A DNA stretch of 64,000 bases from Bacteroidia bacterium (lineage in GTDB: Bacteria > Bacteroidota > Bacteroidia > Cytophagales > Cyclobacteriaceae): positions 1 through 64,000 of the forward strand of contig JAUHYU010000004.1 in assembly GCA_030426345.1 (NCBI GenBank), given 5' to 3'. Numbering within the stretch: the stretch's first letter is position 1; the number at the start of each line of letters is the position of its first letter. The notes beneath the pieces were generated by a model that had not been told where the DNA came from, did no database searches, and was given only the letters and a program-made list of their open reading frames with translations. Below are positions 37,066 to 45,918 of the stretch, in pieces. The position numbers and the translations under genes are program-made.

Positions 37066-37101
37066 AAAAGCCTTTAAAATCCATGGATTTTAAAGGCTTT
37101 T
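37066..37101. terminator. Perfect 36-bp palindrome made of two opposed motif copies; bidirectional terminator candidate
   Basis: Two copies of the dispersed motif meet head to head at CCATGG. Each arm is AAAAGCCTTTAAAATCCA. It lies 7 bases after the CDF stop and 36 bases from the stop of the convergent esterase gene. T runs flank the stem in both directions, which fits termination of both transcripts. Confidence 0.75.
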
Positions 37102-37137
37102 ATGGGCTTCGTGATTCATTTATGCATAATTGTTCCG

Positions 37138-38049
37138 CTATCCCATTTCAGAATGAGTTTCAATAAAATTTATAATTATTTCTCGATATACACTTTTTTC
37201 GGAGAAAGACATATCCCTCCACAGCCCTCCATGTGAAAGGTTGTAGGAATAAACCACTTGCACATCTCTAAACTCGGTTTCCCGAATTCGCTCTTCGAAA
37301 AGTTTTGTGTAATTATATAAATCATTGTCGCAGACGACTAGCATTGGAATGGATAGATTGTCAAGATAAGCTATCGGTGATGCTCCTTTGAAACCATCTA
37401 CTCTATCTCCAAAAACGGCTTCTACATGTAATTTGGCGAGTTCCGGTCTGCCTCCATTTAAGAGTACATCATGATAATTTACTATATCATACGTCCCTGA
37501 AATCGGAATAACGCCTTTGAATATTTTAGTAGTAAGCCCTACTTTGTTCAAGTAGGTACTATCCAAACAAATCAACGCCGATAAATGTCCTCCTGAGGAA
37601 AAGCCGCCAATGAAAATATTATGCTTATCATACCCATACTTCGAAGCATTTTCATTTAGCCACCTAACAGATGCCGCCACATCTTCGATATGTTTGGGAT
37701 GTTGAATTCCCGAATTCAAAGTCGAATCCCTCCATATTGCCGGACTCAGCCTATGTCCGACGCTCGCAAAGGCTATTCCTTTCGCTGCAAACTTCCTAGC
37801 GAGATCCATTTCTTGATTTTTGTCGCCATAGGACCAAGCTCCCCCGCCAATCCAGATCAAGAGTGGCACTTCATCATTCTTGATCGGCAATACTAAGTTT
37901 AATCTTTGGAGGCTGTTATCAGAAATTAAATCCTTGCTCAAATAGGTCAGGTCGTTATATTCAACTATATCGTACCCGTCTTTCGTTTGACAAAATGAAT
38001 AATTTGAAATGAGAAACAAGGCAATTGATAAGAATATAATTTTATTCAT
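37138..38049 (-). CDS. Exported alpha/beta hydrolase (carboxylesterase type)
   Basis: About 303 residues with a signal peptide (IIFLSIALFLISNYSFCQ). Catalytic features: oxyanion region WIGGGAWSYGDK, GHRLSP, nucleophile elbow IGGFSSGGHLSAL, acid VVCDNDLYN and a histidine in SHGGLWRD. This is the BD-FAE/esterase_lipase fold used to remove acyl groups from polysaccharides or small esters. The start is the ATG at 38049; a longer reading adds a leader before the signal peptide. Confidence 0.85.
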   Translation of the reverse strand: MNKIIFLSIALFLISNYSFCQTKDGYDIVEYNDLTYLSKDLISDNSLQRLNLVLPIKNDEVPLLIWIGGGAWSYGDKNQEMDLARKFAAKGIAFASVGHRLSPAIWRDSTLNSGIQHPKHIEDVAASVRWLNENASKYGYDKHNIFIGGFSSGGHLSALICLDSTYLNKVGLTTKIFKGVIPISGTYDIVNYHDVLLNGGRPELAKLHVEAVFGDRVDGFKGASPIAYLDNLSIPMLVVCDNDLYNYTKLFEERIRETEFRDVQVVYSYNLSHGGLWRDMSFSEKSVYREIIINFIETHSEMG

Positions 38050-38385
38050 AATATCTATTTTAGTTGCATAAAAAGCATTATCGACCCAATTGCGCATAAA
38101 TATGTAATAGCGGCATCATGGATTTTTGATGGCTGTTCTTCAATTTCCAACTACAAAATACAGCAATGTGCTAACATATCCAATTTGTCCGAAATGCTAT
38201 TTGCCGTAAGTTTTTTGATATGGAGGGTATATGTTCAAAATCCATGGAATTTAGGGGCTTTTCCCTATTCAGATTTTCCCATAAGCACAAGAGAACCAAC
38301 GTTTGCATTTGGATACTAGCTAAAAGCTCGCACTAACTGTGATTTTTTCAGGCAACTGATGCCAATACTTTGAGGGTTCTTTTGA
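38050..38385. repeat. Intergenic region with diverged long repeat (family member C) and motif copies
   Basis: No gene is seen. A motif copy at 38116-38137 starts a segment of about 145 bases that ends at AAAATCCATGG (38236-38246), itself the start of another motif copy at 38242-38262. The segment has the same architecture as the repeats at 46877 and 48458 and sits 67 bases upstream of a minus-strand gene, as they do. Confidence 0.5.
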
Positions 38386-39588
38386 TTAGATTCCCAGTTC
38401 TACTTGGAATCGCGGTCTCCAATAATCCGCAGTAGTATCTGTTTCTTTGTTTGTAGTCATTCCATAGGTAAGATCAAACTGCAATTTAACCCGGTGTTTA
38501 CGCAAATATTTGGTTGCCCCAATGGCGACTTCTTCAAGCTGTGGCTGATAGGAATACACCTTTTTATTTGGTACTGAAACTGCATATCGACCGGCAATTT
38601 CAAAATTGTTTCTAAAAATGTAACTCGTCTGAAAAAGATTGCCGCGACCAATTACTGCTGTTCTGATTTCACCATCATTGTTGGTAGTGATGGGGTTATC
38701 CGTGTTCCGGGTTAAGTATTCTGAAGAAAATGCCCAACCATAATATTTAAAAACCATATCAATTAATATAGATTCTAAATCACGCGATTCATAAAGATCT
38801 GATCCTGTTGTTCCACGAGTCCTTCTTGCTTTTGCGTTGTAGGAATACCCTCCTGCAATTGAAAGTTTCGGCGTTTGCTCCCGTTCAAGATCACCTTCAA
38901 AATAATCACCTTTGTTGGTGAATGCACCAAACGGAAGAAACTCAACGCGCCCTGTGTAGGCCAATCCATTGTCTGAAATTAGGGAGTTTCTACCTTCACC
39001 TGTACTGACAGCTCCTTTTAATAAATAAACCATGCTGGAAATTTCACCATTATAAGTTCCAAATAAACCAAAATCACGATCGACAGTATAAATCGCATTG
39101 GTCAATGCTCGATCAGGAAACTGAAGTTCACCTGAAGAAACCTTACGCTGACGATTTCCAGGAAGTTTTGTTTGGCCAAAACCAAGCGTAAATCGCTTCG
39201 AGAATTTATAGTTAAGAACTGCGTCGCGCACAACATTAGGACTTGAGTTGTAGACGGAATTATCAATACCATTCCAATCCATATCTCCCCGAGAAAACGA
39301 AAGCTGAATGTAATACGTTAACCTTGGGCTCAACATAAAACCTGCGAAACGAAGGCGCATTCTTCTGATACGCGCCTCAACACTTTCTATCTCTAAGTTT
39401 TCTCCGGAATACGTTGTAAATGCAGCTCTTGCCTGAAGCCGAAATCTGAAATTTAAAGAGAAAAGACTATCTGGGTGAATTATACCAACTCCATTATTAA
39501 ATGTAACCTTGGGCTTTTTCTCTTCTTGCGCAAATACATTTGATAAGAAAAGTACCAATAGCAAACACGCTGAAATGAAAATTTTCAT
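38386..39588 (-). CDS. Porin O/P-type outer-membrane protein
   Basis: About 400 residues, signal peptide (KIFISACLLLVLFLSNVFAQ), then an 16-stranded-like beta barrel with alternating aromatic strands (LNFRFRLQARAAFTTYSG, RMRLRFAGFMLSPRLTYYIQL) ending in VELGI. It matches phosphate-selective porin O and P, which forms anion-conducting channels. Phosphate selectivity is only a family label. Two 18-bp direct repeats lie just upstream (39631-39670). Confidence 0.85.
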   Translation of the reverse strand: MKIFISACLLLVLFLSNVFAQEEKKPKVTFNNGVGIIHPDSLFSLNFRFRLQARAAFTTYSGENLEIESVEARIRRMRLRFAGFMLSPRLTYYIQLSFSRGDMDWNGIDNSVYNSSPNVVRDAVLNYKFSKRFTLGFGQTKLPGNRQRKVSSGELQFPDRALTNAIYTVDRDFGLFGTYNGEISSMVYLLKGAVSTGEGRNSLISDNGLAYTGRVEFLPFGAFTNKGDYFEGDLEREQTPKLSIAGGYSYNAKARRTRGTTGSDLYESRDLESILIDMVFKYYGWAFSSEYLTRNTDNPITTNNDGEIRTAVIGRGNLFQTSYIFRNNFEIAGRYAVSVPNKKVYSYQPQLEEVAIGATKYLRKHRVKLQFDLTYGMTTNKETDTTADYWRPRFQVELGI

Positions 39589-39630
39589 AAACTGACTTTT
39601 TTTAATGTGCAACAGAACGAAAAGATGTCA

Positions 39631-39670
39631 AGGGAATATGACGGCAATTTTAAGGGAATATGATGGCAAT
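39631..39670. promoter_or_regulatory. Two 18-bp direct repeats upstream of porin
   Basis: AGGGAATATGACGGCAAT (39631-39648) and AGGGAATATGATGGCAAT (39653-39670) differ at one base and are spaced 22 bp, two helical turns. They start 43 bases upstream of the porin ATG. Tandem same-face boxes are typical of response-regulator binding. Confidence 0.5.
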
Positions 39671-40017
39671 ACAAATTTATTCTATTCCTTATACCCATCA
39701 TCCAAACCTAAGCCTTTCAGGATCAGCAGAATATTTTTTTTTACAAATGGTTATTCCTCATCATTTCCTGCTTAGCCCGGAAATATAATCAGCAACTTCC
39801 TGCTGTTTCCCAAGAGGGAACTATTTAATGCTTTTTTCAAATCCGTATCTCAATTCAGCGTATTTCATATTTTGATATGATTCCAACTTTTCCTTTCTCT
39901 GGATTTAAGAGGCTTTTTATTGGAAAATCATGACTTTTAATTGTTTAAACGGAATACCGCTAAACTTTAGAACATTCTTGATTTAGTTTTCATTTTATTC
40001 ATTTATGACTATTCAAA

Positions 40018-40044
40018 TTGTTATAGATGAACTTATTATATTTG
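40018..40044 (+). promoter_or_regulatory. Possible promoter of the sigma-factor gene
   Basis: TTG (40018-40020), 16 bases, TATATTTG (40037-40044). The -7 box is an exact match to TAnnTTTG; the spacing is slightly short. The leader to the GTG start would be about 57 bases. Confidence 0.4.
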
Positions 40045-40107
40045 GTTGGCGAATTGGAAAAACGAACATTCAATTCACTTTTTGTTAAAATTTAAGGTAG
40101 ACGCCCA

Positions 40108-40656
40108 GTGAATGAAGAGATTGTTTCTGGAATAAATTCAGGAAATAAAAAAGCCTTTGACAAAGTTTTTGATTTATATTTTAATGCGCTCTGTGCTTTT
40201 AGTTACAAATATATTAATGACCAGTCTGATGTAGAAGATATCATTCAAGATGTCTTTGTTTCATTTTGGGAGCACCAGAAGGAATTTAGTCATATCAACG
40301 AAATCAAGGCTTTTCTATATACCTCTGCAAGAAATAAATGCCTCAATTATCTCAAACACAAGACAGTATTGAAGAAACATCAGGCCGATCTCATATATGA
40401 ATTGGAATCTGAGCAGTTTTTCACACAACATATAATTGAAGAAGAAGCATTTAATCAGCTTTATTCAGAAATCAATCAATTGCCCACTTCCGCACAAAAA
40501 ATAATGCTCTTAGCATTGAAGGGATTGAAAAATCGTGAGATCGCCAGTGAGCTAGATATTTCTGAAAATACCGTAAAGACTCAAAAGAAAATCGCTTACG
40601 CAAAATTAAAAAGCAAGCTTAATCCTGTGATAAACGGCATTTTATTGAGCCTTTGA
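40108..40656 (+). CDS. ECF RNA polymerase sigma factor (FecI-like)
   Basis: 182 residues with sigma region 2 (NALCAFSYKYINDQSDVED then IIQDVFVSFWE) and region 4 (LKGLKNREIASELDISENTVKTQKK). The start is GTG at 40108; the nearby ATG is out of frame. With the downstream FecR and TonB-receptor genes it forms a cell-surface signalling set in which ligand binding at the receptor frees the sigma factor. Confidence 0.92.
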   Translation: MNEEIVSGINSGNKKAFDKVFDLYFNALCAFSYKYINDQSDVEDIIQDVFVSFWEHQKEFSHINEIKAFLYTSARNKCLNYLKHKTVLKKHQADLIYELESEQFFTQHIIEEEAFNQLYSEINQLPTSAQKIMLLALKGLKNREIASELDISENTVKTQKKIAYAKLKSKLNPVINGILLSL

Positions 40657-40722
40657 TTATTTTCAAAAAATAAAATCATTTTCTCTTCACCCTGTTTTAG
40701 CCTCTTGTTGTTTTAGTTACGA

Positions 40723-41919
40723 ATGGAAAATAAAGACATGGACAAGCATTTTTATATATCGGAGCTGATCGTCAAAAAGAACAAAGGAATTCTTTCTGAA
40801 AAAGAAGAGAATGAATTGCAGGATTGGGCAAATGAAAAAGACGAACACCAAATAATAATTGAAAAGGCAACAGATAATAAATATCTATTCAATAAACTTG
40901 ACGTCTATCAATTATTTCAAAAGAATGATGTCAGAACTAATCTTGAAAAAGAACTATTCAATACCAAAACTGTTCGATTCTTTCCTCAATCGTTCTTGCG
41001 CTATGCAGCTATTTTAGTTCCAATGATCATGTTGACAGGTATTTTATGGTATTTTTTCAGTACCCCAACATCCCGAGACTTTGCTCAACTCGATAATGTA
41101 GTTGTTCCAGGGTCTCAAAGAGCTACCCTTGTATTGTCAGATGGAGGTATTGTCGATTTAGAAGATAAATCAATTGCAACAGAAATGAAACAAGGCAATA
41201 CTAAGATAAATAATCGACAAAACTCTTTGACCTATTCTGAAGATGTAGCGGATGAACAACACCAAGCTTTGATCTATAACGAACTCATTACGCCAAATGG
41301 GGGCAATTATAGTTTAGTCATGGCCGATGGCACTGAGGTAACATTAAACGCAGGTTCATCTCTAAAATACCCCGTATCGTTCTCAGATAGTGTAAGAAAA
41401 GTTTATCTCAAAGGACAGGCATACTTTGACGTCAGTCATAATGGCAAACCGTTTATCGTGTCAAGTGATGAGATGGACGTCAGGGTATTAGGAACCAGAT
41501 TCGATGTGTCAGCCTATCCAGATGATTTAGCGGCCAAGACAACTCTTGTGGAAGGCAAGGTAATGGTTTATTCAAATCATCAAACTGATGCCGACGAAGG
41601 ACATATACTAAAACCCAACGATCAGGCAATTTTAAACAAGAACGAATCAAGGTTTGAAGTTGTTGAAGTCAGCACATCTCAATATACTTCTTGGACGCAG
41701 GGAAAAATTGAGTTTAGTCAGGCAAATCTTGAAGTGGTAATGAGGCGATTAGCTAGGTGGTATGACTTTAAGTATGAGTTCGAAAATGAATCGGCAAAGG
41801 ACTATCATTTTACTGCCAGATTAAATAATGATCAAAGCATCTCTTCCATTCTTGAAATGCTTGAAATGACCACAGATGTGAAATTTAATATCCGAGGCCA
41901 TACAATTGTGATCTTATAA
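40723..41919 (+). CDS. FecR-type anti-sigma factor
   Basis: 398 residues. Cytoplasmic N-terminal anti-sigma part (HFYISELIVKKNKGILSEKE), one membrane span (RYAAILVPMIMLTGILWYFF, about 88-107), then a periplasmic FecR domain (NGGNYSLVMADGTEVTLNAG, SLKYPVSFSDSVRKVYLKGQ, FIVSSDEMDVRVLGTRFDVS) and a C-terminal STN-like domain. It relays the signal from the receptor's STN domain to the sigma factor. The order sigma, FecR, receptor is conserved in Bacteroidota. Confidence 0.93.
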   Translation: MENKDMDKHFYISELIVKKNKGILSEKEENELQDWANEKDEHQIIIEKATDNKYLFNKLDVYQLFQKNDVRTNLEKELFNTKTVRFFPQSFLRYAAILVPMIMLTGILWYFFSTPTSRDFAQLDNVVVPGSQRATLVLSDGGIVDLEDKSIATEMKQGNTKINNRQNSLTYSEDVADEQHQALIYNELITPNGGNYSLVMADGTEVTLNAGSSLKYPVSFSDSVRKVYLKGQAYFDVSHNGKPFIVSSDEMDVRVLGTRFDVSAYPDDLAAKTTLVEGKVMVYSNHQTDADEGHILKPNDQAILNKNESRFEVVEVSTSQYTSWTQGKIEFSQANLEVVMRRLARWYDFKYEFENESAKDYHFTARLNNDQSISSILEMLEMTTDVKFNIRGHTIVIL

Positions 41920-41920
41920 G

Positions 41921-41940
41921 CTACCCGGGTGCGGCCGCAT
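41921..41940. other. GC-rich imperfect palindrome between fecR and TonB-receptor genes
   Basis: CTACCCGGGTGCGGCCGCAT stands out sharply from AT-rich surroundings and holds CCCGGG and GCGGCCGC. With the following CCC it can form a GGGTGCGG/CCGCATCCC stem. It could attenuate expression between anti-sigma and receptor. A sequencing or linker artefact is possible but has no other support. Confidence 0.35.
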
Positions 41941-41995
41941 CCCTAATCAAATATCATCTTAATTAAACTTGAAATTCTTAATAACTATTAAGCAG

Positions 41996-44665
41996 ATGGA
42001 AATATATTGCATAAACAAACCGAAACAAAGCACACTTCACATAATGAATAAAGTGCTCAAATATTGTCTTCTCATAGCAGCAACAGCATTGTTGTTGGCT
42101 GAAACAGCGCAAGCTCAATCTGATTTGATAAGTCTTAATTTACAGGATACCACCATTGAGGCAGCAATCAATGATTTAAGAAATCAGACAGACATCAGCT
42201 TTATTTATAACAATGAAGAGCTGAGTGCTGCTCCTAAGTTTTCACTGAATTTATCAAAAGTAACATTAGAAGAAGCTTTAGATAAGTTACTAAAAAACAC
42301 AGGTTTAACTTACGAAAAAGTAAATACGACAATCGTAATCAAACCAATTAATAAGACAAGTATAGATCAGCCTAAAGACACCAATGTCTTCCGGCAAACT
42401 GTGCGCGGTCAGGTTTTTGACAAGGATTCAAAGTCACCTCTACCCTTTGCCACCGTACAAATCATGAACACCAATCCTTCCGTGGGCACAACAACAGATA
42501 TAGATGGCGATTTCATTATAAAAAACATACCTGTTGGCCGCTATACCATTAAGGTTTCATTTGTAGGGTATACCGATGCATTTGTTCCAGAACTTCTCTT
42601 GGGATCTGCCAAAGAGGCCGTTTTAAGAGTGGAATTAACGGAAAAAATTCAATCGCTCGGAGGAGTTACTATCAACGGATCAAATGGAGAACCTGTAAAT
42701 GACATGGCAATTATCGGGGCAAAGTCTTTTGATGCTGAAGAGACCAAAAGATATGCAGCTACGATAGGTGATCCGGCCAGGATGGCTCAAGTATTTGCTG
42801 GAGTTTCCGGGACAGATGATGCTTCAAATGAAATTGTCATTCGTGGTAATTCTCCCTATTGGTTGCAATGGAGGTTGGAAGGTGTCGAAATCCCAAGTCC
42901 AAATCACTTTGCTGAGGAAGGGTACACATCAGGTGCAGTAAGTATTCTAAGTGTTAATATGCTAGGAAACTCTGATTTTTATACGGGAGCTTTTCCAGCA
43001 GAATATGGTAATGCGATCTCAGGGGTATTTGACATTAACCTTCGCAATGGCAATAACGAGGAAAATGAATATACCTTTCAAGTGGGTGTACTTGGTATTG
43101 ATTTGTCAGCTGAAGGGCCTTTTAAGAAAGGTTACGATGGTTCATTCCTATTTAATTATCGCTATTCGACCCTGTCATTGTTAAACGATCTGAATATCAG
43201 TGTTTCGGAAAATGCATTGCCGAGTTATCAGGACCTCTCTTTTAAAATAAATTTGCCAACAAAAAAAGCGGGTAATTTTTCTATCTGGGGAATTGGAGGC
43301 CTTTCTAAGGCTGATGAGAAATATATGCCGGATACAACCACAAATGGAGATTTTGAAGATGGGTACATTGATCTCACCAAGACGGGAATGTATGCTGCTG
43401 GTTTAAGCCACACATTATTTACAGATAAAAAATCATATATATACACCGTTGTCTCATCATCATCATCATACAGTTCACAAAATTTTGAAGAGATGGACAG
43501 CATTGGAAAGTTTGAAGGAACGTTTTTTGATGAACTAGAGAATAAGAACATTCGGGTTAGCTCTTACTACAATAGGAAACTATCTAATCGATTGAGCATG
43601 CGTACAGGTGTTGTATTGAACAATCTTAGATATAAATTTTATACACGTAGTCGCGAAGATGGCACAGAAGATTGGGATACATACATCAATAGCACTGGAC
43701 AAACCAATTTATATCAAGGTTATGTACAGACAAAGTATAAGTTTTCTGATAACGTCATATTAAGTGGAGGATTGAATTATTCACATTTCAATTTGAGTAA
43801 TGATAATTCCTTAGAGCCTAGACTTGGCCTTGTTGTAGGATTGCCTAATAATCAAAAGCTGGGTTTTGGATACGGAAAACATAGCAAACACGAAAACCTA
43901 CCTGTCTATTTTGTCGAAAATGAATTGCCTGATGGCACTGCTTATTTGCCAAACAAGTCTTTGAAATTGTCAAGGGCACAACATTTTGTAGCCTCTTATG
44001 AAAAAATTATTGGAAAGGATATTTTGTTCAAAACAGAAGCATACTATCAGTACATGGGTAATTTACCAGTTCCGACAAATCCCGACAAATACTGGTCACC
44101 GATATTTGGTGGAACTAACCGTGACGACACACTGGCCAATATTGGTAAAGGTAGAAACTATGGATTAGAGATTACAGTTCAGAAATCCTTTAGCAATAAC
44201 TATTATTTCTTGGTCAACACTTCTTTGTTTGATTCTAAATACAAGCCCGCCGACGGAAAATGGCATGATACTCAATACAATATTGGCTATATCAACAATT
44301 TTGTTGGAGGCAAAGAGTACAAATGGGGAGATAATAAAATGTTAGGGCTAAATGCCAAAGCAGTATGGTCAGGCGGTAAAAGACAAACCCCAATAGATCT
44401 GGAAGCATCCATAATTGAAGGTGAAGCTATATATAAAGAAGATCAAATCTACTCTACAAATAATAAGGACTATATAAGATTAGATATCGGTGCGAGCCTG
44501 CATTTTTATAAAAAGAAATCCGAGCATGTTCTTTCTTTGAATATCCAAAACGTCACCAACAGATTGAATACGTGGACTCAAGAATATGATTCAAAAAATG
44601 AATCAATTCTTGACTACCCAATGGCTGGCCTTATTCCCATATTAAATTATCGAATAGAGTTTTAA
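41996..44665 (+). CDS. TonB-dependent receptor with STN and carboxypeptidase-like domains
   Basis: About 889 residues. Leader MEIYCINKPKQSTLHIMNKV and hydrophobic stretch to ETAQAQ, then STN domain (ISLNLQDTTIEAAINDLRNQ, about 45-125), a carboxypeptidase-regulatory-like beta-sandwich (VRGQVFDKDSKSPLPFATVQ, about 135-215), plug (DPARMAQVFAGVSGTDDASN and IVIRGNSPYWLQWRLEGVEI) and a beta-barrel ending PILNYRIEF. The STN domain marks it as a signalling receptor partner of the FecR upstream. No SusD follows, so it is not a classic glycan-uptake pair; the ligand is unknown. Start chosen at 41996 because Bacteroidota receptors often begin with this M-x-x-YC-NKPK style leader. Confidence 0.9.
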   Translation: MEIYCINKPKQSTLHIMNKVLKYCLLIAATALLLAETAQAQSDLISLNLQDTTIEAAINDLRNQTDISFIYNNEELSAAPKFSLNLSKVTLEEALDKLLKNTGLTYEKVNTTIVIKPINKTSIDQPKDTNVFRQTVRGQVFDKDSKSPLPFATVQIMNTNPSVGTTTDIDGDFIIKNIPVGRYTIKVSFVGYTDAFVPELLLGSAKEAVLRVELTEKIQSLGGVTINGSNGEPVNDMAIIGAKSFDAEETKRYAATIGDPARMAQVFAGVSGTDDASNEIVIRGNSPYWLQWRLEGVEIPSPNHFAEEGYTSGAVSILSVNMLGNSDFYTGAFPAEYGNAISGVFDINLRNGNNEENEYTFQVGVLGIDLSAEGPFKKGYDGSFLFNYRYSTLSLLNDLNISVSENALPSYQDLSFKINLPTKKAGNFSIWGIGGLSKADEKYMPDTTTNGDFEDGYIDLTKTGMYAAGLSHTLFTDKKSYIYTVVSSSSSYSSQNFEEMDSIGKFEGTFFDELENKNIRVSSYYNRKLSNRLSMRTGVVLNNLRYKFYTRSREDGTEDWDTYINSTGQTNLYQGYVQTKYKFSDNVILSGGLNYSHFNLSNDNSLEPRLGLVVGLPNNQKLGFGYGKHSKHENLPVYFVENELPDGTAYLPNKSLKLSRAQHFVASYEKIIGKDILFKTEAYYQYMGNLPVPTNPDKYWSPIFGGTNRDDTLANIGKGRNYGLEITVQKSFSNNYYFLVNTSLFDSKYKPADGKWHDTQYNIGYINNFVGGKEYKWGDNKMLGLNAKAVWSGGKRQTPIDLEASIIEGEAIYKEDQIYSTNNKDYIRLDIGASLHFYKKKSEHVLSLNIQNVTNRLNTWTQEYDSKNESILDYPMAGLIPILNYRIEF

Positions 44666-44862
44666 AACTCATACTTCAAAAACATCAGCTGTCAATTCGA
44701 TACTGATTATCTCAAACTAAATATTAATATATCTTCTTCTGGATATCCAGAGGATCTAACAAAATTTTATTGTCATGAAACCGGCTTGGCCGGGGCAAAT
44801 TAATACACTCAGGAGCATGATGCTGTGCCTTGATAACCAATAACTTATAAAAATATAGAAAC

Positions 44863-45525
44863 ATGAAATATCTATTAATAATCTCAATATTTGCTTTACT
44901 TTTTTCTCAAGGTTGTAATGAAGAAAACCTTTGTCTAACTGGATCAGGACCAGTAAATGAATACGAACTTTCCATGCCTAACTTCAAACATGTGAAACTT
45001 TATGGGCCAATCAATTTGAAAATCAAGCAAGGTCCTGAAATCAATGTGCAGGTGAAAGCCGAATCTGACATATTCTCACATATGTCCTACGAAGTCAAGA
45101 GTGAAAAATTAGAAATTGGCTTCAAGGATAATATAAGGTGCTTTGAAACTGACTATGGTGTCTGGGTAAATATCACCGTACCAAATTTGGAATCTATTAA
45201 TAGCTCAGGAATTAGCGAAATCATATCTGATGGAAGCCTGGATTTCGCCAAGCTAGAAATAGACATTTCCGGCAAGGCGAGCATTGAGCTATTGGGAGAA
45301 ATAGATGAGCAGACCATTCGTTCATCCGGCACCATCAAGGTCGAAAATTTTCAGCTTGAGACAGAGTCGACAACAATTAATGTATCCGGGTCTGGTGACA
45401 TTGAGGTGTCCTGCATTGATGTGTTAAATATAGATGTATCTGGTTCTGCTACGATTGCCCATACCGGAAATCCTTCCATTACCCAAAAATCATCAGGAAG
45501 CCTCACCCTAATCAATGCCAATTAA
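44863..45525 (+). CDS. GIN-domain lipoprotein (DUF2807)
   Basis: 220 residues, lipobox in LLFSQGC. The rest is a right-handed beta-helix-like GIN domain with repeating LEIDISGKASIELLGE, TTINVSGSGDIEVSC, LNIDVSGSATIAHTG strands. GIN-domain proteins are Bacteroidota surface or periplasmic proteins of unclear role. It lies 197 bases after the receptor gene on the same strand and may belong to the same regulon. Confidence 0.8.
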   Translation: MKYLLIISIFALLFSQGCNEENLCLTGSGPVNEYELSMPNFKHVKLYGPINLKIKQGPEINVQVKAESDIFSHMSYEVKSEKLEIGFKDNIRCFETDYGVWVNITVPNLESINSSGISEIISDGSLDFAKLEIDISGKASIELLGEIDEQTIRSSGTIKVENFQLETESTTINVSGSGDIEVSCIDVLNIDVSGSATIAHTGNPSITQKSSGSLTLINAN

Positions 45526-45554
45526 GAAATGCACCAATAAACCATCCTAAACCC

Positions 45555-45770
45555 ATGAAAACGATGACAACGCAGTATAAGCAAGCTATAGAAAGCCTGG
45601 AGAAAAATAAAATTTCCAACTTCATGGAAGATGTGAGCATTGACATCTTCCATGAGAATATCGCCGAATACCTACATAAACTGAAAGCTGCATCATTGGG
45701 TAGGTATGAACTGGATGATTACGACCTGCAAGTAATCTCCATAGCCTTGGAGCAAAACAGTGCTAGATAA
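45555..45770 (+). CDS. Small hypothetical protein
   Basis: 71 residues, mostly helical and acidic (MKTMTTQYKQAIESLEKNKI, EDVSIDIFHENIAEYLHKL). No signal peptide or known motif. It starts 29 bases after the GIN gene and ends 4 bases before the 40-bp palindrome, which supports it as the last real gene of this transcript. Confidence 0.5.
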   Translation: MKTMTTQYKQAIESLEKNKISNFMEDVSIDIFHENIAEYLHKLKAASLGRYELDDYDLQVISIALEQNSAR

Positions 45771-45774
45771 CTCC

Positions 45775-45814
45775 AAAAAATCCTTTAAAATCCATGGATT
45801 TTAAAGGATTTTTT
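45775..45814. terminator. Perfect 40-bp palindrome made of two opposed motif copies; bidirectional terminator candidate
   Basis: Each arm is AAAAAATCCTTTAAAATCCA, joined at CCATGG with no loop. It lies 4 bases after the last plus-strand gene and about 100 bases from the stop of the convergent SGNH gene. Here the GCC of the motif is replaced by TCC in both arms, so the symmetry has been kept by matched changes. Confidence 0.72.
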
Positions 45815-45918
45815 TGTGAAAATTTAATTGGCTATTAACGCTAAATATTTGAGTGGTGGCTTTGCTTTGTGCGGCAATGATTTCATACATGTTATTAGTG
45901 GTCTTTAGTTTTAATGAC

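Larger units (their letters stand above)
39589..40107. promoter_or_regulatory. Divergent regulatory region between porin and sigma-factor genes
   Basis: These 519 bases hold no credible gene. They contain two direct repeats at 39631-39670 on the porin side, a motif copy at 39898-39919, and a promoter-like box at 40037-40044. The remainder is AT-rich DNA with no other pattern that I could identify. Confidence 0.5.

Noticed and set aside
45153-45338. Minus-strand open frame opposite the GIN-domain gene
   Set aside because: Entirely inside a well-supported gene and without motifs.
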